64,000 nucleotides of DNA from Dipteris shenzhenensis (taxonomy: Eukaryota; Polypodiophyta; Polypodiopsida; Gleicheniales): NCBI GenBank assembly GCA_047967505.1, contig CM106540.1. One strand, 5' to 3'. This document shows, in pieces, positions 23,450 through 35,659 of the stretch. Every line of letters starts with the position of its first letter. Positions within the stretch are counted from its first letter, which is position 1. The notes beneath the pieces are model-generated. The model was not told where the DNA came from and made no database searches. It was given only the letters and a program-made list of their open reading frames with translations. A program made the translations under genes and the position numbers.

Positions 23450-26400
23450 CATGCATACATATATATATGAATGAATTATTGAAAGAGAGAGAGAGAGAGA
23501 GAGCGCGCGCACACACACACACACACATGCATGCATGCATGCACTCGCTCGCCTGCCTACCTCTACACCCGCCCGCCACCCATTGGCGTGCACACATGCA
23601 TGCTCATGTGTGGGCGCCTGATCCTATGACTTTATGTGCGTGTGTATACATATCTACTTATTGCTTTAACAAGTATTGTCATACTGTTAATTGACTACTT
23701 TCAATAACTTATATACTGGTGAGTGCACGCACATATGAGATGGTAGCAAATAGAATGCTAATCTTACCATGTCTTAATCCATTTCTTGTCTTTTATGTTA
23801 TAATACATTTGACCCATTTATTCCATATTTGTGAATAAAACGCTACAGCTGTACTTAGGAATGAAAGGTATCCGTCTTAAAGCGTCACTATTTGTGAAAT
23901 GCAATTTAATTTTGAGCAACTCAAGTGCAATCAAAGTCTCAGTTTCTTGTTATAAGCTAATAAACCATAGATCATATACATACATATTTATTGATTTGCA
24001 ACCTATTTCTACTTTAATTGCTAGACAATATGCTTCATACAAGGTCACCAAGATTGCCCTAGGGCTTGAACTTAGAACGAGCACAAACTCACCCATACAT
24101 TTTATGGCTTGGTCATCATATGTTTTTACAATTGCATAGCCCTTACGTTTGTGGGGATGACCTTACATCTTTAAGAGCAATTTTTTCTCACAAGAGGACA
24201 ATTCTTTTAAACATGGTAATCGAAATGTAGCTATGCAGCACCATCTCTACGATTTGGTGCCATGATGCTTGTTGTAGTGAGGTTTTTTTTTGTAGTAGTG
24301 GTGTGCAAGAAAAATGTAGAAGGGTATATACTCATGGTCATACTTGAAAGACTAAAATTTTTAGACTTGGGATGTTGGTAGACTCGATTAGCATTGGAGA
24401 TGACAATTTCTTATGTGCGATCAGCTTTGTGCATACTGCAATGGTTGATTCATGCCTGGCATGTACAAATTGTAGATTGTCTTTTGAAATTCATAAGATG
24501 GCTATCATGGTGTACATATCGTCAAAGAATAATTATGTGACGTACAATACTTGGCCACTATGCACAAATTGCTTGTTTGCAACTGGTGTCCTTATTGGAA
24601 CACACTCCTCCTCATAAGGTAAGTGCATGACATAGGAGTTTATATATTATATAAAGTTAGACTGTATCCAACCTTGCAAATTAGGATTTCACAAGTAAAA
24701 CCGGGATTTACAAAATTCATATAGAACTTATCTCCTAATGGAGTGGAGGTTGCAATACATTAAAAGTTGCATTGAGTAGTTGGCTTCGTGTAGGAGGATT
24801 TGGGTCCATGTATGTAAATATATGTAAAGGAATTACAATCAATCTAATCCTCTTCTTGCAGGGGTCCTTGTTCTTTTTTTTTTGGCCGCCTTCTTAAATT
24901 TTTTTAATGAAAATTTTTAAAATTATGGAGCCAATCTCAACAATTGATCTAATGTAATCCCTATCAATTCTTGTTTTAGAGCTTCACATTGCTTTATATA
25001 GAATCCCACATTGGAAAAATCTACACACCATTAGGGGAAAAATGTGTTACAAGATTGTCATTTGTAGACAATATCACATTGCATCACATATGGAATGATG
25101 GGATGCAATATGTGCTTTTTTTAAAAATGGAGTGCTATGATTTGAAAAGAATACCCTCATGATTCAGAGTGGGGAGAAAAATGCATTGTTAATGCTTAGG
25201 ATGGAAAAGGAGCAGTTGAGCAAGTTGAGGAAGGATACACTACTATGTTGAAAGGGAACGTGCATGGAGGTGACACCCAAAAGCTATAATAGCTAACTAG
25301 TCACTAAGAAATGTTACTTTTGTAACATTTATTGTAGAGAAAGAGATCTTTCTTAGTCCATACAAGAATATGCATCGGGTCTATCTAATAGGCTCACCTA
25401 GCCCAAAACAAATAACATTCTGCCAAATGGTAGAAGGGCACTGCTGAGACTCGTAGAAAAGAGGCATGAAGAGAGGTGGCCATGTAAATAGCACACCCTA
25501 CCCTCAGCTAAGATATTTCCACGACCCAATATTAGCCCCTCTAGACCAATGTTGCACTACTTGTTATCGATGGAAGAATTTCTTATTTCTTCCTTAGGCA
25601 AGGGTCCTTCATGCTGCATCATTGAAGGGAGGAGAACATATGAGGCCAAAGATAGAACACAAGCTAGAGGATCCAATCATAGGAGGAGATGCCATATAGA
25701 GAAACCACTTCTTTTGAGCCTATGCATACTATATGATCCATGCTCTCCTCATCACTGAACTAACATGCTTGCATCAAGCCAAATGTTTCCATATAAACTT
25801 TTAGCTTGGCAACATTTTGCTTGATTTTACTTCAAAGGGTGCATGTTAATTTGGAATCATTGATTGGGGAATGACAATATATATATTAGAAGAGAATAGA
25901 AAGGACTTCATAAAAAGGAAATAGATGTCTGACAAAACTAAGGAGGATTTTGGTACAATGGATTCTCTAGCACAAGCTCCACGTGAGTATGTTCCCCACA
26001 AACTAAATGGATTTTCCACGTGAGATTGATACAAATGAATATCTAATTCAGATTCTAGAGAATAGCATTGTTGCCATTCAGATGAGATTGGCACTAGTGC
26101 CATGCAACACAAACTCACACGGGGAATGGCACCAATGCCATTTTAATCAATGTAAGTTTCTTGTAAGTTTATGGAGAATGGAAGTGGTGCCAATCACTCA
26201 TAAATATTATACATAAGTCTTTCACATTTGTTTCACTGATGCCAATCTACATGTGATTGACATAAATCTTCTAGATAAACCATTCATTTTTTCCCACTCT
26301 ACATGTGATGGACATAATCTTCTACATAAATTATTCATTTTTTTCCAATTATTGACTTTAGAATCGCACTGATGATGGTTAGAAGCTGGTTCCAATCATA

Positions 26401-27099
26401 ATGTTTCTAACATAAATCTTTCCCATTCATTCACACATTTTTAATGGAAAATGGCACTAATGCCAAGCTCACATGGAGACTGATACCAGTGCCATTCCCT
26501 AGAATCTAAACTAGAATTGCACTTGTGCCAATCACTCATAAATATTAAACATAAATCTTCCACATTTGTTTCCAATCTACATGTGATTGACATAAATCTT
26601 CTACATAAATCATTAATATTTTTCCAATATTTGGAAAATTTCCCATGTTTATTAACTTTGGAACGGCACTCTACCTGTGAGACATAAATCATTCTTTTTT
26701 TCCCCAATATTTGGAAAATTTCCCATATTTTGGACTTTAGAATGGCACTGGAATAAAACTTACTCATAAATCTTTGACATTTTTCACATAGAATGGGACT
26801 CGTCCCAATCTACATGAGCCTAACATAGATCTTTCCCATTTTTCACACATTTTTTATGGAAAATGGCAATGATGCCAAGCTCACATGGAGGCTGGTGCCC
26901 CTGCCATTCCCTAGAATCTCAACTCGAACATTAGCACCAATGCCATTCTCTAGGTCCTAAAATGAGATTGATATAAATCTAATGAGGGTTAATGTTCATA
27001 CTAATTTTATATTATGTTAATGAGGGTTAATGTTGCCATCCTAATTTTATTTTATTCTATGCTATCTATTTATTTCACTTTCATGAGTATTTTTGAGAC
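23009..27099. other. 3' flank of CBL and intergenic DNA
   Basis: The CBL 3' untranslated region must start here, but no polyadenylation signal could be assigned with confidence. A 62-bp tandem duplication occupies 23279-23340 and 23341-23402. It is followed by (CT)n at 23409-23447 and (GA)n-(CG)n-(CA)n at 23484-23530. From about 26000 to 26960 there is a field of degenerate direct repeats based on TGGCACTAGTGCCA-like and CATAAATCTT motifs; one pair is about 100 bp long (26410-26513 and 26829-26930). No coding region was recognised. Confidence 0.6.
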
Positions 27100-29680
27100 C
27101 ACAAAAAAAGATATTTTTAAGGCTCCTCTAGAGCTTGTTCACACGGACCTCTGCGGAAAGATGGAGATGGAAGCTTTGGGTGGCTACTACTTCATGATGC
27201 TGATCGATGACTACAGTAGAAGGATATGGATATACTTCCTGAAGACTAAAGATGAGGCTTTTAGTAAGTTCAAAGAATGGCATGTAATGGTCGAGAAAGA
27301 ATCGGGGAGGAAGGTGAAGAAGTTGAGATCAGACAGAGGTGGTGAGTTCACATCAAGTGAATTCGAAAGTTACTGCAAAAGTCACGGGATCAAGAGGCAG
27401 AAACCCCTGCCACATACATCATAGCAAAATGGAGTAGCAGAGCGCAAGATGCGCGTCATTTGCAAAATGGGCAAGAGTATGATGAAAGGGGAAGATTTGC
27501 CAAAGACTTTCTGTGCTGAAGCATGTAACACGGCAGTTTACATTCTGAATCGTAGCTACACGAAGGCTGTGAATGAGATGACTCCACTGCAGGCCTTTTC
27601 TGGTAAGAAACCTTCAGCTGCACATTTCAAAGTTTTTGGATGTGACTGTTTTGTGCATGTCCCTGATGCGAACAGGACCAAATGGGAACTGAAGAGCCGG
27701 AAGTGTATTTTCTTGGCTACACTGAAGAGGCGAAGGGTTACCGTCTCTATAATCCTGTTACCAAGAAGGTAATAGTAAGTCGTGATGTGGTCTTCTCAGA
27801 ACAGCCACATCAATTGGAGGAGGATGATTTCTTCCCAAACAACCAGGACCAGAATATCCATCCAGTACAACCACCAACAGCAGACCAAACTCCCCCAACG
27901 GTGCTTGGGAGGATTCAAGATATAGAAGAGGGAGAAGAGCCTGTGGAACCACAATGGCAACGGCCATTCCTGAAGTGGGTAAAGCAGCTTTTGGATGGTA
28001 GAGAACCTCCAGCCATTGAGGAGGAACCATCCGAACACCGCCGGTCCAAGAGATTAGAGGAGCAAAGAAGGGCGCAGGAACACTTGGTCAACTATGCTTT
28101 GATGATAGAGGTGATCCGTGCTGAAGAACCCAAGTGTCTTGAAGAGGCACAGGGTGATGATAGGTGGATGGAGGCTATGCAGTCGGAGTATGGCTCCATA
28201 ATGAAGAACAACACTTGGGACCTTGTGGATCGACCACCAAAACACAAGGTCATTGGCACCAAGTGGGTGTACAAGACCAAGTACAAGTCCGACGGCACAT
28301 TGGATAAGTACAAGGCTCGGCTCGTGGCAAAAGGATTTGCACAGGTACATGGTTTTGATTATTAGGATACTTTTGCTCCCATAGCTCAACTAACCACAAT
28401 TCGTAGTGTTTTGGCTTTAGCAGCACAGGGAAGTTTGGCCCGTGTTTCAGATGGATGTAAAATCCGCCTTTCTGAATGGAGATCTCAAGGAGGAGGTATA
28501 CGTGGAACAACCACCAGGTTTTGTGATCCCTGGTTCGTAAGGCAAAGTCTGTAAACTAAAGAAGGCACTTTACAGACTGAAACAGGCCCCACGAGTGTGG
28601 TACCAGCAGATTGATGCCCACTTTCTGCAAAACGGGTTCAGGAGGAGGCCATCTGATGCAAATTTGTATATCTTCAAAGAAGGAGGTAGGTGTATGATCG
28701 TGGTCCTTTATGTGGACGACCTTATCATAACAGGGAACCATGAAGAAAAGATCTTGCAGACAAAGCAATTGCTAGGAAGAGAGTTTGAAATGACAAACCT
28801 TAGAATGATGCATTTCTATTTGGGGATTGAAGTTTGGCAAGAGCCAAAATAGATCTTCATCTTACAGCTGAAGTATGTTGGAGAGATACTAAAGGCATTT
28901 GGTATGGCTGAGTGTAAGACAAATGGTACCCCTATGGAGGTTGATGTGAAGCTCTCAAACGAGGATTCATCACCACTGGTGGACGAAGCGAAGTACAGAA
29001 GGCTTGTGGGCAGTTTGATCTACTTGTGCAACACGTGGCCGGACATCAGCTTTGCGACTGGTGTACTAAGAAGGTCTTCCAATAAGCCCCAGTAGAATCA
29101 TTGGAGGGCGGGGATGCAAGTGTTAAAATACATCAAAGGCACTCTTGATTATGGCATCACCTATACCAAGGGCAACATCTTGACCAGATTCTGTGACTCG
29201 GATTGGGTAGGAGATGTGGACAGGAGGACATTAGTGATAGATTACTGTTTCTCACTTGGATCTGGAGTTGTGTGATGGGTCAGCAAGAAGCAACCTACAG
29301 TTGCTCTTTCTTCTACCGAGGCTGAGTACAAATCAACATGTTTTGCTTCTTGTGAGGCAGTCTGGTTGAGGAGGATTTTAGGGGACATGGGTGCAGTGCA
29401 AAACAAGCCTACACAGTTATCATGTGACAATCAGAGTTGCATGGTGATTGCAAAGAACCCTATGTTCCATGCTCGCACAAAACACATTGAGATTCAATAT
29501 CACTTTGTACGTGAGCTCATCATGGATGGAGAGGTCGACTTGGTGTAGTGTCCAACTACAGAGAATGCTGCGGACATCTTCACAAAGGCTCTTGGAAGAG
29601 ACTTGCTGGAGAGGCATCTTGATCAACTTGGCATTGGGCCAAAAAAGTAAGTTCACTTGCAGGTGGACATTGAGGGGGGG
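27100..29680 (+). pseudogene. Ty1/copia element D: truncated pol (integrase, RT, RNase H)
   Basis: The element starts abruptly inside the integrase core (LELVHTDLCG, then LIDDYSRRIWIYF and RSDRGGEF). RT follows ([31 protein letters not shown], catalytic YVDDLIITG), then RNase H (STEAEYKSTCFASCEAVWL, TKHIEIQYHFVRE). Gag, protease and the integrase zinc finger are absent. The gene is broken by TAG at 27422, 28363, 28850, 29093 and 29546, TAA at 28538, TGA near 29273, and single-base frameshifts near 27715 and 28437. Several of the TAG codons sit where copia proteins usually have glutamine. A purine tract GAGGGGGGG ends at 29680, just before the putative LTR. Confidence 0.92.
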
Positions 29681-30898
29681 TGTTAGATATCAATGCTCCA
29701 CTCTCATGTTACTACGCGAGAGCTAGATAACTCTACTTGTAAGCCCCCCATATGAGGAGAAGGCATTTGAGTAGCTCAGTTATTTGGTAGGTCCTGGTTT
29801 GGACACCAGATGGGGGCCATGTGTGGCCTGATGGCTAGATGGCTTCAGATAGAGTTGGCACACTACCAACTAGGCTACATGCATGTGCGGGAGGGCATCC
29901 CATGACTGACCACACTGAGGGTAGATGGAGCATTTCCTGGGGCAGCCCACTCTCGGGTTGCGGGGCTCGTTTGGAGCCCCAAATAATCCTTGATGGCTCT
30001 AGGCTGAACATCAATTGTAGGTCAGTTGCTCTATTTTGTGCCACGGTTCTATCGTGTGGTCGGTGGCCTATTTGGGACCGGACCTCTAGTCGACCGTTTT
30101 GGGTGGACTGGGTTGGTCACCAATTGGGTCTAACCGACTACGACTGTTGGCTATAGAAGATCAAGCCCGTGAAGCCCATTATCATCATTGGCTATAGCAA
30201 CCCTGATTCCTTAGCATCCAGCCTCCGTCCTCTATTGTTTCCAATGTGCCATTGAAGCTCCTCTCATAGGAGCGCACGGCTGGGAGGCAGCACCATCTAT
30301 TGTATCAGTTTTATAGTAATCAAAATTTTTTATTCTCCATACTATCTGATTTTCTCTCTTGCATATGAGATCCTGTTATCTGTTGAGCATAGACGTTGTA
30401 TCGTTTTCTTACATTGAACACCTATTTCATTAATTTTGGACTCTTGCACTGTCCAAATTCATTTTGTGAGATAATTTTGGATAAAACATTTCAAAAAAAG
30501 AGGCTCTTATAAAACAAAACATTGAGTCAAAAAGGAAGATTTTAAAAAATCAAATTAGAAAAAATGACCAGATTTTATTAAAACTAGAGTACATTAAAAA
30601 TAGAGTACATCACATTGTTAAAAGAGACAAAAAGTAAGATTTTAAAAAATCAAATTAGAAAAAATGGCGTGACATGTTATGAAAACTAGAGTACATTTCA
30701 AAAAGAGCACATCACATTTGTAAAGAAGTAGATCATATTACTCAAAGCCATATGGTGTCAAAAAACACCTTAATACAGTCTCTCTTAACATCATCTTAAC
30801 ATTACATTTGTACAAGAAGTAGATCATATTACTCAAAGCCATATGGTGTCAAAAAACACCTTAATACAGTCTCTCTTATCTTCTTAATCACACTAAGT
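29681..30898 (+). other. Putative 3' LTR start of element D, then repeats without genes
   Basis: TGTTAGATATC directly after the polypurine tract is a typical LTR start, but no second copy is present to fix its end. Further right are AT-rich direct repeats. One 38-bp-class unit (AAGTAAGATTTTAAAAAATC) occurs near 30525 and 30625. A 60-bp unit (around TCAAAGCCATATGGTGTC) occurs twice, 91 bp apart, from 30725 and 30816. Confidence 0.5.
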
Positions 30899-31349
30899 CT
30901 AGAAGATCTCATCATTGGTCTCTCTTATCTTCTCAACAACCCAATCTTTCACTGCCTCCACAGCTGTATCCTCAACATAATTACATGCGAAGAAGAAATT
31001 TAAGCAATCACAAATTGTTTCTTTATAATTTCTCTGAGAGGCTCTTATTGTTCTCTCAGCATCGGCATCAAATCGCCCATGACGAGAGCTGCGATAACGC
31101 AGGTTACTTAAGAAGTCTAATAGATCTTGTCGTGCTTTTATCATACGTCTTAAAAGTCTTTCACTCTCTGCTATCTTGAGAGTCTCCTCCCTCTCTGCGT
31201 GCCTTTGTGCAGCAAATTCCTCTCTCTCCATGTGTGTCAAAGGAGAACCTTGTCGAATTTTGGCCTCTCTGTGCTCCTTGGTTAGCAATCCATTCTTTGA
31301 GATTGTTAATTCCAAACTCCACGTCTTCGACAATGCCAAGGACATCCAT
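30899..31349 (-). pseudogene. Broken small coding region, unrecognised, possibly an exon of the Ulp1-like locus
   Basis: On the minus strand two overlapping frames together look like one protein of about 145 residues. The first begins MDVLGIVEDVEFGINNLKEW. After a frameshift near 31280 the second continues with EREEFAAQRHAEREETLK, then a charged helical part and VKDWVVEKIRE before a TAG. The composition (Glu, Arg, Ala, Leu) suggests long helices, perhaps a coiled coil. I do not recognise the family. It lies downstream of the Ulp1-like modules on the same strand, separated by the 118-bp repeat, so it may be a terminal exon or a separate pseudogene. Confidence 0.4.
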
Positions 31350-31439
31350 GGGTGGGGAGATGATAAAGAAAGGGAGATGGACTATGATGCAAGAAAGAAG
31401 AGAGTGTCTGCGAAAGGACTACGATGGAAGAATACAAGT

Positions 31440-31860
31440 TAATGAGAAGCACTAGGATGGATGAAAGAAGAAAATGTTTGTGGAAAAAACTAGGATAGAA
31501 GAATACTTGGTTATCAGGATGGATGAAAGAAGAGAGTGTTTGTGGAAGGACTATGATAGAAGAATACAAGTTACTCAGAAGGACTAGGATGTAAGAAATA
31601 AGAGAGTGTTTGTGGAAGGACTAGGATGGAAGAATACAAGTGCACTAAGGCACGATGTGTTCACTATGATAAGGATAAGGGTTGGAATAAAGTGAGAGGC
31701 ACGATGTGTTCACTATGATAAGGATAAGGGTTGGAATAAAGCGAGTGGAGATTGAATGCTCTACTTTAAGTGAGTGGAGTTGATAAGGATAAGGGTTGGA
31801 ATAAAGTGAGAGAAGCATTGCGAATGCTCTACTTTAAGTGAGTGGAGACTGTCCAACTGA
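31440..31860. repeat. Short direct repeats beside the 118-bp array
   Basis: Units around AGAGTGTTTGTGGAAGGACT and GATAAGGATAAGGGTTGGAA recur two to three times with small changes. They appear to be local duplications with no coding content. Confidence 0.65.
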
Positions 31861-31865
31861 ATAAA

Positions 31866-32530
31866 ATTCTCATCACACAAGGATTTATTTCCAAATAATC
31901 ACATCATCACACATTCATATCATAAAATTGTGTGCATGAAGAAATATATTACAAATATTACATCATCACATATTCATATCAAAATTCTCATCACACAAGG
32001 ATTTATTTCCAAATAATCACATCATCACACATTCATATCATAAAATTGTGTGCATGAAGAAATATATTACAAATATTACATCATCACATATTCATATCAA
32101 AATTCTCATCACACAAGGATTTATTTCCAAATAATCACATCATCACACATTCATATCATAAAATTGTGTGCATGAAGAAATATATTACAAATATTACATC
32201 ATCACATATTCATATCAAAATTCTCATCACACAAGGATTTATTTCCAAATAATCACATCATCACACATTCATATCATAAAATTGTGTGCATGAAGAAATA
32301 TATTACAAATATTACATCATCACATATTCATATCAAAATTCTCATCACACAAGGATTTATTTCCAAATAATCACATCATCACACATTCATATCATAAAAT
32401 TGTGTGCATGAAGAAATATATTACAAATATTACATCATCACATATTCATATCAAAATTCTCATCACACAAGGATTTATTTCCAAATAATCACATCATCAC
32501 ACATTCATATCATAAAATTGTGTGCATGAA
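31866..32530. repeat. 118-bp tandem repeat, about 5.6 copies
   Basis: Copies begin at 31866, 31984, 32102, 32220, 32338 and 32456, exactly 118 bp apart and nearly identical, with the last one partial. The unit is AT-rich and contains ATTCTCATCACACAAGG and CATCATCACA motifs. It lies between the broken reading frame at 30899-31349 and the end of the Ulp1-like locus. Confidence 0.95.
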
Positions 32531-32639
32531 ATAATTATATAAATATCATCAGTAAATGCCACTTAAGTAATAAGTCACAAATTCGTGTATAATCAACAAA
32601 AACTACAAACACAACATCATACATGCATCACAACTCTTG

Positions 32640-34045
32640 TGATGCTTCTAGTGGAGACTATGGCAACTCTTCTGATGCTTCCAATGGAGGCTGTGGTGCT
32701 GTAGATGTACACTCAGTTTCTACTTCTTTTGTAGTATGTAGTGCTTTCAGAGTAGACTCAGTATCCTCTTCCTTAAATGCAAGCGGAGGTGGTGGCAACT
32801 CTTCTGATGCTTCCAGTGGAGGCTGTGGTGCTGTAGGTGTACACTGGGTCTCTACTTCTTCTGTAGTGTGCAGTGCTTTCATAGTAGACTCAATCTCCTC
32901 TTCCTTAAAGGGAAGCTCTGATATTGCTTCAGTTGCACGTTGTATTCTAATGGCAGCAATTAGGTCTCAAATAATTTCAGCCCTAAACAATTGTATATCC
33001 TCCTCTGAATATTTGAGCTCCAAAGAGTCTTCCGATGAGATCTGTGGCTTAAGTGAGAAAATTTCTTTGAAAATCAACATGCAGTTGTAGGCAACTCTCC
33101 ACCCACAACTATGCCCATCTTCCTGCTCTACTACTAAATGCTTTTGGAAGTCTACCGAGTCTTTGTACTGTCCTGTTTCTCTGATAGCAAATACCAACTT
33201 CTCAATCGACCTGCTCATCGTGACATATTAAAAAAACTTAGTGTGTCTATTACATAAGGTACATAATATATAAGTAACAACAGATTAATAGAATACTTAC
33301 ATTTGCACTGAGCCATGAAAGCCTGCAATCGAGTTTACAAACCAACAATAGTTGTCTTCAAGGTCCCAAACCACCAGACTCCAATGTTCCCTACACGAAT
33401 AATTAAGAACCATTATTATTTAACACAATGTTGCCAGTATAAGATGAAAATAAAGGTTGCCATGATACTTACATCTCATGATATGCCATAAATAGGACTC
33501 GCACGCCATGTAAATGTAAAGGCTGTAACAATTTACAAACATCGGCTATTGTCTTTCTGCTATCGCTAAGTATAGGAGAAAGGAGGGAATCCAACATATA
33601 CACACGATTTTGTACGACTCTACCAAATCGTGAGATAACTATACTGCACCAACAAATAAATGAATATTAGCTTATTAGATTTAATCAAAATATTGAATTA
33701 TCAAGCAGAGAAAAAGTTTGTATCAAACCTGAGAATGGCCATCATAACGTTGTTATTGACCTCATTTGAAGCTCTCGAGAGAATTGAAATCTCCTCTCCC
33801 CCAAATTCAAGATACTGAGGTCTATGTTGAATCATAACCCTAACATTAAAAGAGCTTCCCAATTCTTCCAATGAAGCCATGTTTGTAGAGTTGAGGTCTT
33901 CTATCCTCTTTGACTCTTTGATGGCATTCATTTCGCAATCAATGATTGCTTGAATGGTACATGTTATAAATGCATAGAGATGCAAATCCGTATATGTTGA
34001 TAGTGTGGTGTCATTTTGTATCTCAAAAATTTGACGAAGTACCAA
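32640..34045 (-). pseudogene. Ulp1-like (C48) cysteine-protease module 3, best preserved
   Basis: Minus-strand exons appear in order. First comes a pre-domain (SSFNVRVMIQHRPQYLEFGG...MMAILR). Next is a segment with QNRVYMLDSLL and YHEM. Then EHWSLVVWDLEDNYCWFVNS carries the likely catalytic His (codon 33384-33386). Finally VVEQEDGHSCGWRVAYN carries the Gln and the catalytic Cys (codon 33105-33107). Ulp1-family enzymes cleave SUMO or related isopeptide bonds using His, Asp/Asn, Gln and Cys; an Asn follows WFV here. The junctions look like GT-AG introns. A TAA near 32967 ends the conserved part. Beyond it a Pro/Glu-rich tail with a 132-bp in-frame repeat (44 residues) continues in the same frame. 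Whether it is expressed is unknown. Confidence 0.65.
32660..32925 (-). repeat. 132-bp in-frame repeat encoding an acidic Pro/Glu-rich tail
   Basis: Two copies lie 132 bp apart (phase points at 32662 and 32794). Each encodes the same pattern, including LKALHTT, EVET and APQPPLEASEELP. The in-frame period suggests the tail was translated when it duplicated. Confidence 0.75.
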
Positions 34046-34048
34046 AAA

Positions 34049-35260
34049 TCAATTGTAGCCCACCCTCCATCCACAATTATAGATGTGGCTATTCTCTTGA
34101 TGTGATACCTGACATGTTATATACTCTATTTCTTGTGCCAAGTCACATTGCCACATTACTATGTCGATAGCACCTACTAACTTTCGAGCTGATCTACACA
34201 TCAAAACATATAACAACAGTGAATATGTGCATTGCATATCAATCTATATGTCAAGAAGTGACAACAAGTGTAGTCTATACTTACTCTAACACATTGCCAT
34301 GGACGGATGTCATTGAGTTGGCAAAGAAGCACTTCTTCGCAAGGATGTCCACGACTACCAGACTCCAATGTGAGCTGCATTATCAATAAAGAATAATTAC
34401 TGTGTTTGAGACAATTCTAGCAATGCAATAGAAAAAACAAGTAGGGTTTGATGCTTACTTCTCATAATATGCTGTAAAAATAACTCATGTGTCATTCATA
34501 GGAACGTGCTTGAACCACTTGCAAACATTCTCTATGGTTTCTTCTTTGTTGCTAAGCACTTCCGAAATATGAGGATCGAGCATATATGAAACGCTTTGTA
34601 TATTTTGCGGAAAATTTGCTAGTGAGGTTTCATGAGACAAATTTATTCTATAGCTCAGGTGTGTATGTTGACAAAATTATGTTTGCTGAGATCACATGGA
34701 CTAACACTGGTATGTATTTATGATGGTATTTTTGGTTGAAAGTCATTTAATGACAGAATGAAGATATGGTGATGTTAAGTAGCCACATACTTTAGGACCT
34801 CTCAGGCCTATGTGCAAGAGAAAGGAGTATTTTACGAATGACCCTCAATAACTTTAAGATTCCAAAAGAAGGATCCTCAGTGCTTTACTGAAAATCGTCA
34901 AGGAAAAGTATTAGCTTCTTGGGTTTAATCAAAATAAGGAAAGTATAAAGCCAAGGAAAAGGCTGCATCAAACCTGAGGATGGTTGTAATGACTTTGACA
35001 TTAACCTCATTCTTAGGATTCAAGAGGATTGAAATCTCTTCACCAAATTCAAAAAAATGAGGTTGTTGTCAAATTAACAACATAGCAGTGAATGAACTTC
35101 CAATCTGCTCCAATAGATTCATATTTTCATGACTCATCTTATTGAGAGAGTAGTCTACATCATATTCTTCTTCACTTGCTATGTCCTCCACATTCTCCTT
35201 CTGCCATAAAAATATAAAAAAGTTATGCGATGTACACATCCCAAATAAAGGCTTAAACAA
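34049..35260 (-). pseudogene. Ulp1-like protease module 2, decayed
   Basis: The exon order is the same as in module 3. The parts are the pre-domain with EEISILLNPKNEVN (TGA inside, near 35068), a segment with VSYMLDPHISEVL (TGA near 34490), SHWSLVVVDILAKKCFFANS with the His, and HQENSHIYNCGWRVGYN with the Cys (codon 34073-34075). A TGA at 34049-34051 follows at once. The Gln-to-Cys spacing is two residues longer than in modules 1 and 3, so the oxyanion-hole Gln may be displaced. With three stops this module is non-functional. Confidence 0.6.
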
Positions 35261-35269
35261 GCAGATAAG

Positions 35270-35640
35270 GTTTCATACATGCTTTCATTAGAGTGAGTCT
35301 CTCCTCTGCTTGGAGCAAAAATTTAAAAAGGTTTCATACATGCTTTCATTAGAGTGAGTCTCTCCTCCTCTTGGAGGAAAAATTTAAAAAGTTATGAGAT
35401 TTACACATCCCAAATAAAAATAATGGCTTAAATAATCATAGAAGTATAAAGATAGCATGCTTTCATTAGACAAGTTATGAGATTTACACATCCCAAATAA
35501 AAATAATGGTTTAAATAATCATAAAAGTATAAAGATAGCATGCTTTCATTAGACTCAGTCTCTTCTCCTCTTGGAGGAAAATATAAAAAAGTTATGAGAT
35601 TTACACATCCCAATTAAAGGCTGGAACAAGCATACAAGTA
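35270..35640. repeat. Short direct repeats between protease modules
   Basis: A unit of about 100 bp recurs two to three times with minor changes. It is built on CATGCTTTCATTAGA, TCTCCTCCTCTTGGAGG and AAGTTATGAGATTTACACATCCC. Probably intronic. Confidence 0.7.
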
Positions 35641-35659
35641 TAAAGATAAGGTTTTATAC

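Noticed and set aside
29756-29840. tRNA-like sequence after element D (TAGCTCAGTT...GGTTTGGACACC)
   Set aside because: The A-box to B-box spacing is too short and no cloverleaf forms.
31866-32530. CRISPR-like array
   Set aside because: The 118-bp units are contiguous with no unique spacers, and the window is a plant nuclear genome.
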